64,000 bases of DNA, from the NCBI GenBank assembly GCA_027459625.1, contig DAIDHP010000020.1, positions 1 to 64,000 of the forward strand, written 5' to 3'. This stretch comes from Chthonomonadales bacterium. Lineage in GTDB: Bacteria > Armatimonadota > Chthonomonadetes > Chthonomonadales > CAJBBX01. Both the position numbers and the translations under genes were made by a program. Under the pieces are notes generated by a model. That model ran no database searches. It was not told the origin of the DNA and saw only the letters and a program-made list of their open reading frames with translations. Below are positions 42,799 to 51,342 of this stretch, piece after piece (position 1 is the stretch's first letter; the number at the start of each line of letters is the position of its first letter).

Positions 42799-45318
42799 AT
42801 GGATATAGGTAAATTAAGCATCCTCGCAGGATTGGCGGCATCTTCGCTGACCGTTCTGCTATATATATTTTCGATGGGAAAACGCAAGCCCTTGATAGTT
42901 TTGGCAAGGGTTTGTTTTGTCATAGCTTTTTTGATGGGGGGCTTTGCGTTTTTCAGACTGATGTGGCTTATCGCCCACCATGCTTATCAGTATAAATACG
43001 TTTTTGATTACTCATCGTCCAATTTGGATTCTCCCTTCATATATGCTGCGACATGGGCGGGACAACAGGGCAGCTTTTTATTATGGCTGGTTTGGACAGG
43101 GGTAATCGGAATAATTCTGCTTTGGAAATCGGGAGACTGGGAACACCGGATCATGCCTATCTACGCTTCGGTACTGGTCTTCCTTTTCGCTATCCTACAC
43201 TGGTTAAGCCCCTTTAATCTTATAACTCGCGGAACCGGACCTAACGATTGGCCGCTTTCCTTTCCATGGCCCCCGCCTGACGGATCAGGCTTGAATCCTT
43301 CTCTTCAAAACTACTGGATGGCAATTCATCCTCCCACGATTTTTTTCGGGTTCGCCTCGCTTGCAGTCCCTTTTTCCTTCGCCATTGCAGCTATGATATG
43401 GAAAAAGTATGACGATTGGGTGCAAAAAGTCGCTCCATTCGTTCTGCTAACCGTAGCAACGCTGGGAGTCGGTTTATTCATGGGCGGATACTGGGCTTAT
43501 GAAACCCAAGGATGGCACGGTTTCTGGGCTTGGGATCCCGTGGAAAACGCCTCGCTGTTCCCATGGCTGGGTTCCTTGGCTTTGTTGCACGGGTTAATCG
43601 TACAGAGAAGTCGCGGGGGAATGGGAAAAACCAACATATTTCTCGCTCTTTTCTCCTGGTTGCTTTTCATTTACGGTACCTTTTTAACCCGCTCAGGAGT
43701 ATTGGCGAATTTCTCCGTACACGCTTTTGGCATGCTAGACAATGATACGCTTAAGCTTTTGCTTGCAATGATTGCCTTTTATGGGATTGGCGGATTAATA
43801 TTGGTTGTGATCCGTTGGAGACAAATCCCCGGCAAATCCATAGCGGATAATGTCCTATCCCGTGATACAGCCATGCTCCTAGCGGTCTGTTTCATGATAC
43901 TCGCCGCCATAGTCATCACCATAGGCACTTCGTGGCCGCTTCTATCGCAGCTTAAATGGTTTTCCATATTCGGGGCGTATAATCCTTCCGGCAGTGCGGT
44001 AAGTAAGCTTTTTTACAACAGGGTTGGCTCGCTGTTGGCGTTGCCCTCTTTGCTGGTTATGGGATTGGTACCATGGATGTATTGGAAAAACACAGATGGA
44101 AACAAACTCCTTTGGAAGATACTGCCAGCATGGTTCATCGCATTGATCGCGGGTTTTGGGATCATCATGTTTGCGCACTCGCAAACCACGGCGAATTTCC
44201 AAGCGTCCACTCCACTGGCGTTGGTGGTGAGTATGGGCACGCTCGGGGTTTTCGCTGCTGTTTCAAATCTTCAATTTATGATATCGGCGCTTCGCACCCG
44301 ACGCATTACCGCAGGAGGCTGGCTCTCGCATGTGGGAATAGGGATCATCTTGCTGGGCACCATACTCACAAACGTATATGAAAAAAGTGAAAATAGAACG
44401 ATTGTGGAGGGAATGGCGCCAGTCGAAACTCACTTTGGATATGCTATCGCTTATGATGGGTGGACGCATGACGGCCAAACACCACAGCAAATTGAGGCGG
44501 ATTGGACCAAGTTCACCCATGCTGTTAAATTAAAACTCATCCCAATCAGTTCGAACGGGGATGCCGCAAACACAAGCTCAGAAACAAAAATTTCAAATAC
44601 GAAGGGTGATATTGTCGGAAATCTGGCGGTGTTTCATTATTGGCAAGAGGATCACTGGGCGACTATGACATGGCCGTTAATCCTCAAACAACCATTCAGA
44701 GATTTGTATATCAGCGCTGCGAATGATCCTCAACTCGTATGCATATCCGCCACGGTTCGCCCTGGTGAAACATCGACTATTGGGGATGTCCTTAGGAACC
44801 CAGGCTATCAAGTGTATTACAAGCGCTTCAAAATGATTGGTCAGCCCGGACAGCCTGGCACCATAATGGAGACGCAAATGATCCTAACAACGCCAACAGG
44901 TCAAAAAGTTCCAATCGACCCGGGGTTGCGATTGGGGGGGGACAATGGTCCCGAGCATGTGAATATCCAAATCCCTCAGGTTCAGGGAGCCGTTTTAATT
45001 GATGGAGCGATTAATCCGGCATCCAAGGAGGTAACCGTGGAGTTCGAATTTCCCGATGCTCCGGCTCTATGGGCCATACCAATCACCATTACAAATAAAC
45101 CATTCATAAACTTTGTTTGGATTGGGGTGCTGTTGATGGGGCTGGGGGCGTTATGGGCTATGGTGAGAAGGGCGTTTGAATCCGGTAAAAGATATGTTCC
45201 CCTTACCGAGGAGGAGATGGGAGGGGTGAAGGAATCAATCAAATCGAAAAACAGTGGAAACGCAAATGGTAAAGGCCACATCAAACCCGCGAAAATCTCG
45301 ACCGGAACAAGAAGATAG
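42799..45318 (+). CDS. ccmF: Cytochrome c haem lyase subunit CcmF
   Basis: An 839-residue membrane protein with about 15 membrane segments. The WWD domain GWHGFWAWDPVENASLFPWL contains the haem-handling motif, and WQLGWGGYW-like sequence is replaced by MGGYWAYETQGWHG. Conserved HHP histidines are present in IHPPTIFFGF and ALLHGLIVQRS. A periplasmic domain (about 550-760) with a beta-rich sequence follows, then a last membrane segment (FVWIGVLLMGLGALWAMV). It ligates haem from CcmE to apocytochrome. It is the last gene of the operon; a terminator follows at 45365-45390 and neither ccmG nor ccmH is encoded before it. Confidence 0.93.
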   Translation: MDIGKLSILAGLAASSLTVLLYIFSMGKRKPLIVLARVCFVIAFLMGGFAFFRLMWLIAHHAYQYKYVFDYSSSNLDSPFIYAATWAGQQGSFLLWLVWTGVIGIILLWKSGDWEHRIMPIYASVLVFLFAILHWLSPFNLITRGTGPNDWPLSFPWPPPDGSGLNPSLQNYWMAIHPPTIFFGFASLAVPFSFAIAAMIWKKYDDWVQKVAPFVLLTVATLGVGLFMGGYWAYETQGWHGFWAWDPVENASLFPWLGSLALLHGLIVQRSRGGMGKTNIFLALFSWLLFIYGTFLTRSGVLANFSVHAFGMLDNDTLKLLLAMIAFYGIGGLILVVIRWRQIPGKSIADNVLSRDTAMLLAVCFMILAAIVITIGTSWPLLSQLKWFSIFGAYNPSGSAVSKLFYNRVGSLLALPSLLVMGLVPWMYWKNTDGNKLLWKILPAWFIALIAGFGIIMFAHSQTTANFQASTPLALVVSMGTLGVFAAVSNLQFMISALRTRRITAGGWLSHVGIGIILLGTILTNVYEKSENRTIVEGMAPVETHFGYAIAYDGWTHDGQTPQQIEADWTKFTHAVKLKLIPISSNGDAANTSSETKISNTKGDIVGNLAVFHYWQEDHWATMTWPLILKQPFRDLYISAANDPQLVCISATVRPGETSTIGDVLRNPGYQVYYKRFKMIGQPGQPGTIMETQMILTTPTGQKVPIDPGLRLGGDNGPEHVNIQIPQVQGAVLIDGAINPASKEVTVEFEFPDAPALWAIPITITNKPFINFVWIGVLLMGLGALWAMVRRAFESGKRYVPLTEEEMGGVKESIKSKNSGNANGKGHIKPAKISTGTRR

Positions 45319-45364
45319 AGAGGATATTCATTTCCTTAATATCCGAATGATATCCGATTAATGG

Positions 45365-45390
45365 AAATCCCCTGTTCGTATGGGGGATTT
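45365..45390 (+). terminator. Intrinsic terminator after ccmF
   Basis: AAATCCCC (45365-45372) pairs with GGGGATTT (45383-45390) across a 10-nt loop and is followed by TTC, with T-rich sequence at the stem end; it lies 46 nt after the ccmF stop. Confidence 0.65.
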
Positions 45391-45574
45391 TTCATATCAT
45401 TCCCCTAGGACATAGCCCCCAAAATACCGATATCAATAAGGGGGATAGTATACTCCTGCTTCATAGTCACTCTTATATACTTATCGAAATACGATGTTAC
45501 CACAGGATATCCATCCCTCCACGCCATACCAACTCCATCCTGGGATTCAGGTTTGAATAGGATTTGGAATTTAT

Positions 45575-46450
45575 ATGATGCCCATCATCATACTTTTTTT
45601 ATCATTCATGGCTCCCATGGGAATCAGGCATTCCTTGACGGATAGCCTGCGAACCGATTTATGGTTCATCTTAATATCATGCGCACTCCTTGTGTGGTTC
45701 TTAAACCGGCTAGTGTTTTCCACGGTGCATAGGATATTCATTGGCCGCGCGTGCAAATCCATTAAAGGGCAAGTCGTCCCAGCATCCTTCTTGCATATCG
45801 GATTCCCAGTGAAAATTCACATACTCTCCAATCAAAACGAACCGGAAATCCATGGTGTGATGGAGTGGCTTGATAGGCGATGGATCCGAATCCAAACGGA
45901 ATATATCCCAAGAAGCAGGCTGAAAGCTGGTTTGCCATTGGAAATTATCGTGGTGGGCGATACTTTTATCTATCGATTCAACACTTTGCTTGGTGATGAA
46001 AATCATTCCGAGAACGCCACAGTGCTCAGCGTTCGCAAGCCAGATTGGATGGAACGGGTTCAGAGACGATCGTATTTCCGCATTCCACTGAATATCCCTG
46101 CGGTTGTTAACCGAATTAACATAAGCATGGATCGAATGTATCCTATCCGATGCAAAATCAATGATCTCTCCGGCGGAGGGATTCGGATTTCCTCCAAGGA
46201 AGGTCTGGAAATCGGTATGCAAGTTCGTATTCACTTTCCCGTTGAAATCATGAACGGAGCATCCTTCGAGGCGAGGGTACTAAAATGTGACGAGGCGGGC
46301 AACAACACCGAGTTCCCATTCAAGGTGCATTGCGAATTCTTATATATCTCCGAAGATACGAGGAATAACATCATTAATTACTGCTTTTGCGTGCAGAAGA
46401 AAATGCTTATGCAAAAGAATGAATTGATGAATAAGGACGATACGAAATAA
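45575..46450 (+). CDS. PilZ-domain c-di-GMP receptor, YcgR-like, membrane-anchored
   Basis: A 291-residue protein. A membrane segment (about 28-50; LWFILISCALLVWFLNRLVF) precedes a YcgR-like N domain (about 75-160; GFPVKIHILSNQNEPEIHGV). A PilZ domain follows (about 163-270) with the c-di-GMP motif RRSYFR (R165, R169) and NDLSGGGIRI (D197, S199, G202). YcgR proteins slow the flagellar motor on c-di-GMP binding. Nearby flhF and flhA support a motility role, though the pilin gene just downstream leaves a pilus role open. There are two adjacent ATG codons (45575, 45578). Confidence 0.85.
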   Translation: MMPIIILFLSFMAPMGIRHSLTDSLRTDLWFILISCALLVWFLNRLVFSTVHRIFIGRACKSIKGQVVPASFLHIGFPVKIHILSNQNEPEIHGVMEWLDRRWIRIQTEYIPRSRLKAGLPLEIIVVGDTFIYRFNTLLGDENHSENATVLSVRKPDWMERVQRRSYFRIPLNIPAVVNRINISMDRMYPIRCKINDLSGGGIRISSKEGLEIGMQVRIHFPVEIMNGASFEARVLKCDEAGNNTEFPFKVHCEFLYISEDTRNNIINYCFCVQKKMLMQKNELMNKDDTK

Positions 46451-46950
46451 TATGTAATATATTACTAATATAGGGGCTATTTACGCGAATTCGCTCATCT
46501 TGCATTTCAATTTGAAATATCCCGCCACCTTCCGTTAAATGCTAACCTCGGGTTCGACGATCAGAACCACTCATGTTTTTTTGGGCGTTTTAGTGATTGA
46601 CAGATGATCTTAAACACTCATCCTCTTCGAAATTGCCAACTAACCGTCAAGAGCCGATGCGGGTTTCCAATGAATTTAACTGTGTTCACCGAAAATCCGA
46701 GAGATTCTCACCTCTTTTTTTATATGCATTTGCCACCCATTTAATTATTGATACTTGACAATTATTGTATTTATGTATAGAATCTAATTGAACAACTTAC
46801 ATGAATGAGCGCCACTAGGTAGTGGAGTGTTTGGCGGAATATCAAGATTCGCCAGAACCGGAAAAGAGGATTTTTATGATTGTTTCGTAAAGTTCCGTTT
46901 GGTAACACCCGGTCCCTTGCTTTTTCGCCAATCATGAGGATTAAAAGGAT
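46451..46950. other. A+T-rich intergenic region upstream of the prepilin gene
   Basis: 500 nt without a supported gene. It contains the near-consensus promoter described at 46755-46783, giving a leader of about 160 nt, and otherwise only short unsupported frames. Confidence 0.6.
46755..46783 (+). promoter_or_regulatory. Strong sigma-70 promoter for the prepilin gene
   Basis: TTGACA (46755-46760) and TAGAAT (46778-46783) are 17 nt apart: six of six and five of six to consensus. The predicted transcript has a leader of about 160 nt before ATG 46951. Confidence 0.8.
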
Positions 46951-47709
46951 ATGAATATGAAAAGCACAAAAAATGGTTTTACGTTGATCGAACTTCTTGT
47001 AGTTATCGCTATAATAGCGATACTGGCAGCGATCTTGTTCCCTGTTTTCGCTCAGGCGCGACAAAAAGCAGAGCAGACAGACTGCCTCTCCAATCTCAAG
47101 CAACTAGGTCTTGCTTCAACGATGTACGTCCAGGATTACGATGAACAGTATATGAGCGAGTGGCAGAATTACCATAATGATGGATGTACGAATTACTGGC
47201 CGTGTCAGAACACCGGTTACGGCTGGTACACCGCTCCTATGAACGATCCTAATACATTTGGATTAAACTGGGCGTATGAGCTTATCCCTTACAGTAAGAA
47301 TTCTCAGATCATGGCTTGTCCATCGACTTCACAATCAGCTTGGAATCCAGCGACCAATACCGATTGGGCATCCTATGCTTATGTCAATTGGATAGGAGAT
47401 CAGGGCACAGGGGGACCGGCAATCAGACTGGCAGGAATTCCAGATCCAGCCAATCAGATCATATTCTGGGATAGCGGCAAGGGATGTAGCCGTGTGGAAA
47501 TTCAGGGTTGGAATAATAACACCGGCTGCACGAAAAGCCCAACTCTTTATCCCACCAGTACTCCGCCAATGCCAGCGCCGGATTGGGTGCCTCCTCATAA
47601 CGGAGGACGCAACTACGCCTTCGCTGACGGGCATGCTAAATGGGCTATGGATTCCAGCATGTATGTCACCGCGAATCCACAATACTGGATGCCTTGGTGT
47701 AATAATTAA
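46951..47709 (+). CDS. Type IV prepilin-like protein with H-X9-DG C-terminus
   Basis: A 252-residue prepilin. [20 protein letters not shown] contains the Gly-Phe cleavage site, the Glu5 residue and the membrane helix typical of type IV pilins and pseudopilins. [15 protein letters not shown] and [19 protein letters not shown] follow; the C-terminus ([16 protein letters not shown]) carries the DUF1559-type H-X9-DG region. These phrases are characteristic of Armatimonadota and Planctomycetota, which have many such genes. Starts at 46951 and 46957 are both possible; the latter has AAGG 8 nt away. The two repeated phrases also occur in the exported protein at 32806-33804. Confidence 0.88.
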   Translation: MNMKSTKNGFTLIELLVVIAIIAILAAILFPVFAQARQKAEQTDCLSNLKQLGLASTMYVQDYDEQYMSEWQNYHNDGCTNYWPCQNTGYGWYTAPMNDPNTFGLNWAYELIPYSKNSQIMACPSTSQSAWNPATNTDWASYAYVNWIGDQGTGGPAIRLAGIPDPANQIIFWDSGKGCSRVEIQGWNNNTGCTKSPTLYPTSTPPMPAPDWVPPHNGGRNYAFADGHAKWAMDSSMYVTANPQYWMPWCNN

Positions 47710-47730
47710 CACTGCGAAATAGTTAAAACC

Positions 47731-47817
47731 GAGGTGATTGTAAAATTCAACGCAATGGTCGGATAAGGTTTCGTCTCACGCTGAACATTATGCGGCTATG
47801 AATTTTGCAATCACCTC
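47731..47817. repeat. 18-bp inverted repeat with 51-nt loop between convergent genes
   Basis: GAGGTGATTGTAAAATTC (47731-47748) matches the reverse complement of GAATTTTGCAATCACCTC (47800-47817) with one mismatch. It lies between the prepilin gene (plus) and flhF (minus). As RNA, the mismatch becomes a U-G pair on one strand. It may be a bidirectional terminator or a remnant of a small mobile element. Confidence 0.45.
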
Positions 47818-47885
47818 ATAAGGGCTGATATCGCTCACATTACGCTCCGCGCACGCCTGTTGGTCGCATTCCGTATGACATGCAA

Positions 47886-49067
47886 TTATTGAAGCGCATT
47901 TCCTAGTACGATGCCTACAAGGCGCTGCGCATCCGCCGCCTCGATATCCTCCGGCACTTTTTGACCGGTGGTGATGTAACTGATCGGTATCTGGCATTGG
48001 GTGGCGGTGTTGAATATGGTTCCATAAGCCGCCGTTTCATCCAACTTCGAGAATATAATCCTGTGAACTCCCACTCCTGAAAACTTGCTTACCTGCTCCA
48101 TCATATCCATATCCTTTGTGGAGGCTGATAGCACAAGATGTGTTTCGCATCTCGCAACCTCCACCAAGGATTGAAGTTCCTTGACCTGCATGACGTTCTT
48201 TTGACTGCGCCCGGCTGTATCAATCAAGACCAAATCACTGTCCTTAAAAGTCTGCAAAGCGGGGGCTACGTCGCTTTGATTATAGGCTACGCGCACAGGG
48301 ATGTCTATGATTTGGCTGTAAGTTTTCAACTGATCCACGGCTGCAATGCGATATGTGTCCACCGTTAAAAGTCCCACCTTTTTTTTCTCAACCAGCGCGA
48401 AATGCGCCGCCAGTTTGGCGATGGTGGTGGTTTTCCCAACGCCCGTAGGACCGATCAAAGCGATGAATTTTGTCTGTCCCGGAGTTAACTTTATCGCTCC
48501 GTCGCACTTTATCATGCCGCACATGATATCACGAAGAGCCGCCTCGGCAAGTGGAAGACGAGCTTGCGGTCCCCACGCGCTCAAATCCGGCAATTTACCA
48601 AGCATCTCCAGCGCCAATGATTCGGGGAGGTCCGACTGCACTAGGCGATTCAGCAGTTCCGGAAATTCGGAGTTGGTGTGCGAATTGGATTGCTGGGCTA
48701 TCATCCCGCTATTCACAGCTAACCGAATGGAATTAATTCCCTCCTTAATGGAACCGATCTCCTCCTCTAACCGGTTGAGCTTTTCACGGGTTTCCTTGTC
48801 ATTTATCACATGAATCTGTGGGGGATTAGGGGAGGGCGTAGTTTGCACCGGGACGGTGTCACGAGGTGATTCCTTTTTTGCCGGTGCTTCATTCACGGAG
48901 ATGCCCAACGCAGCGGTAATCTGAATTCGCTCCTTGCTGCCAAAGCCTAGGAATCCTCCAACCCTCTTTTTTTTGGTTTCAAGGATCACAGCTTCAGGAC
49001 CCATTTCCTGTCGGACTTGGTTCAAGCATTCCTTTAAAGTTTGCGCTTCAAATTCCTTAATCTTCAT
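47886..49067 (-). CDS. flhF: Flagellar biosynthesis GTPase FlhF
   Basis: A 393-residue SRP-type GTPase that sets flagellar position and number. The N-terminal part (MKIKEFEAQTLKECLNQVRQ, then PEAVILETKKKRVGGFLGF) is the FlhF B domain. The NG domain follows at about 185-390 with FIALIGPTGVGKTTTIAKLA (G1), LLTVDTYRIAAVDQLKTYSQ (G2/insertion box), DLVLIDTAGRSQ (G3) and FSKLDETAAYG (G4). I start at ATG 49067 with AGGAG 11 nt away; an earlier in-frame Met at 49127 has no site. It is downstream of flhA, in the usual order. Confidence 0.93.
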   Translation of the reverse strand: MKIKEFEAQTLKECLNQVRQEMGPEAVILETKKKRVGGFLGFGSKERIQITAALGISVNEAPAKKESPRDTVPVQTTPSPNPPQIHVINDKETREKLNRLEEEIGSIKEGINSIRLAVNSGMIAQQSNSHTNSEFPELLNRLVQSDLPESLALEMLGKLPDLSAWGPQARLPLAEAALRDIMCGMIKCDGAIKLTPGQTKFIALIGPTGVGKTTTIAKLAAHFALVEKKKVGLLTVDTYRIAAVDQLKTYSQIIDIPVRVAYNQSDVAPALQTFKDSDLVLIDTAGRSQKNVMQVKELQSLVEVARCETHLVLSASTKDMDMMEQVSKFSGVGVHRIIFSKLDETAAYGTIFNTATQCQIPISYITTGQKVPEDIEAADAQRLVGIVLGNALQ

Positions 49068-49139
49068 CCAGGAAATCGCTCCTAAATATTCTAAAACATT
49101 TTCTCCGCTTACGTTTGGTGCAACCAATAAACGAAATCC

Positions 49140-51227
49140 TTATGCGGCAAGCGCTGCGTGTGTCACGGTTGCCACGTTTTCTATCTCCATATTGGCAATT
49201 ATTTCATTATATGCCAGTATCGGCAGATTCGGCAAGGTTCTTTCCGTCAATCTCTTGAGTGCCAAACGGACTTGCGAAGAGCATAACAGAACAGGGGAAA
49301 TCCCCGAACGTCCAGCTTCCTCAATTTGTCTCGACAGCACGGACACGAATTTAGTGGCTGTCGATGGGTCAATCGCCAGCATCACCCCGTTAGCGGTCAC
49401 TTGCACGGATTCACGAAATTTTTGCTCCAAATTGGAATCTAGCGTTAGAACATGCATCTTACCCAATTCATCGGAATGTTGCTTGCATATCTGCCTCGCC
49501 AAGGCTGAACGCACATACTCGGTTAGTTGATCAATATCCTTTGTGCGTGGCGACCAATCAGCTAATGTCTCCAAGATGGTGCCTAAATCCCTAATGGAGA
49601 CTCGCTCTCGGAGCAGATTCTGCAGGACCTTCTGAACCTCGCCCAATGACATCAGATTGGGAATTAACTCATCCACTACAACTTTGTTTTGTTGCGCCAC
49701 ATGGTCCACCAACGCCTGAACATCCTGTCTATTCAATAACTCATTGGCATGTTTTTTGATAACCTCGGTGAGATGGGTGATGATCACCTCGCCTGGTTGC
49801 ACCACGATATATCCCGACATATCCGCCCGTTCTCGCATGGCGTGCGGAATCCAAAGCGCCGGTCCGCCGAAAGCCGGTTCCGTTGTCGGCACTCCTTGAA
49901 CCGGCTGAATCACAGTTCCAGGGTCCAACGCAAGAAGCATGTTGGGTGAGACCTCATGGGAGGCGACTACTTGGTCCTTGATCTTTATCACATACTGATT
50001 AATCTTTAGCTGCAGATTGTCCCTTATCCGCACCATCGGCAGAATGATCCCGAGTTCCATCGCAATCTGTTTGCGCGCTCCGGAAACGCGATCCGCCAGA
50101 TCACCTCCCTCATCCGGAAGGGCGAGAGGAACCAGACCTGATCCAAGCTCTAACAAAAGCATATCCACTTTAAGCAACTTCATTGGATCCTCCGGCGCCT
50201 TGGCTGGGGGTTGAGACGCCTTGGCATCCATGGCCGCTTTCTGCAGGGAAGATCTCTTTTCGTTACGTGAGAGAACCACGGCTGAACCAACTACAAAGGA
50301 CCCCACAATGAACAATGGAAGCTTGGGAAATCCGGGTACGAGGAAAAGACCGATCAGTAACACACCCGCCATCATTAAAGGTCGGGATTTTGCGAACATC
50401 TGCGTAAGGAAATCAGACCCCATGTCGCTTTCCGACGCAGCTCTCGTAACCATCAATCCCGTCGCAGTGCTAATGAGCAACGCCGGTATCTGACTAACCA
50501 TCCCTTCGCCAACAGTCAACAGGGTGTATGTTTGCAATATGGTGAGTGCATCGGAATGACCTTGCATCATGCCTATGATGAATCCGCCGGCGATATTAAT
50601 GATGATGATGATGACGGCGGCTATTGCGTCTCCGCGAACGAACTTACTGGCGCCGTCCATCGCACCGTAAAAATCCGCCTCGGCTTCAATCTGTTTCCGT
50701 CTTGCCTTCGCCACCTCCTCCGTGATCAAGCCTGCATTCAAATCCGCATCGATGGACATCTGTTTGCCGGGCATGGCGTCCAAGGTAAACCGCGCGGCAA
50801 CCTCCGCCACTCTTCCCGCTCCGCTTGTGATTACAACGAACTGAATGACGACCAGAATGAGGAACGAGATGACACCCACAACGAAGTTCCCCCCCAACAC
50901 CACCGTACCAAAAGCCTTGATAACGTTGCCTGGCTCCGCAGTGGAGAGAATGAGCTTGGTTGCGGCAATATCCAAAGCCAGACGGTAAAGCGTGGTGATG
51001 AGAAGCAATGAGGGAAATACGCTGAATTGCAACGGCTCAGTGCAATTCAACGTCACCAGTACTATGACCACCGATGCCGTGAGATTAATGATAATGCAGA
51101 AATCCAATAACCAGTCGGGCATGGGGATGATCAACATGCCGATAATGAGAATGATGGCTATCGCCATGATTTCATCACTATGCTTGGAGATTGAATTTCC
51201 CATATTCGCCGGAGCGGTTTGGGGCAT
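49140..51227 (-). CDS. flhA: Flagellar type III export gate protein FlhA
   Basis: A 695-residue component of the flagellar export apparatus. Eight membrane segments fill the N-terminal half; TTLYRLALDIAATKLIL and GAGRVAEVAARFTLDAMPGKQMSIDADL are the FHIPEP-family signatures. KARRKQIEAEADFYGAMDGA is the cytoplasmic loop before the C-terminal domain (about 345-695), which binds export chaperones. The start is ATG 51227 with AGGAGA 10 nt upstream; MGNS at 51203 is an alternative. flhB is not adjacent. It is followed by flhF at 49067 with a 72-nt gap. Confidence 0.95.
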   Translation of the reverse strand: MPQTAPANMGNSISKHSDEIMAIAIILIIGMLIIPMPDWLLDFCIIINLTASVVIVLVTLNCTEPLQFSVFPSLLLITTLYRLALDIAATKLILSTAEPGNVIKAFGTVVLGGNFVVGVISFLILVVIQFVVITSGAGRVAEVAARFTLDAMPGKQMSIDADLNAGLITEEVAKARRKQIEAEADFYGAMDGASKFVRGDAIAAVIIIIINIAGGFIIGMMQGHSDALTILQTYTLLTVGEGMVSQIPALLISTATGLMVTRAASESDMGSDFLTQMFAKSRPLMMAGVLLIGLFLVPGFPKLPLFIVGSFVVGSAVVLSRNEKRSSLQKAAMDAKASQPPAKAPEDPMKLLKVDMLLLELGSGLVPLALPDEGGDLADRVSGARKQIAMELGIILPMVRIRDNLQLKINQYVIKIKDQVVASHEVSPNMLLALDPGTVIQPVQGVPTTEPAFGGPALWIPHAMRERADMSGYIVVQPGEVIITHLTEVIKKHANELLNRQDVQALVDHVAQQNKVVVDELIPNLMSLGEVQKVLQNLLRERVSIRDLGTILETLADWSPRTKDIDQLTEYVRSALARQICKQHSDELGKMHVLTLDSNLEQKFRESVQVTANGVMLAIDPSTATKFVSVLSRQIEEAGRSGISPVLLCSSQVRLALKRLTERTLPNLPILAYNEIIANMEIENVATVTHAALAA

Positions 51228-51342
51228 GCGAACGAGTTCTCCTAATTAAAAAAATAAAAAAAACGTGCTCGACTTATTTCTATTCCGGGTTATGTCTCTA
51301 TTATCGGCGAGTGATCCTGGAATATATAGGGTGATTTAAAAA

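Noticed and set aside
51228-51342. Poly-T run (about 51245-51265) before flhA as a terminator for glnD
   Set aside because: No stable hairpin was found directly before it on the minus strand.
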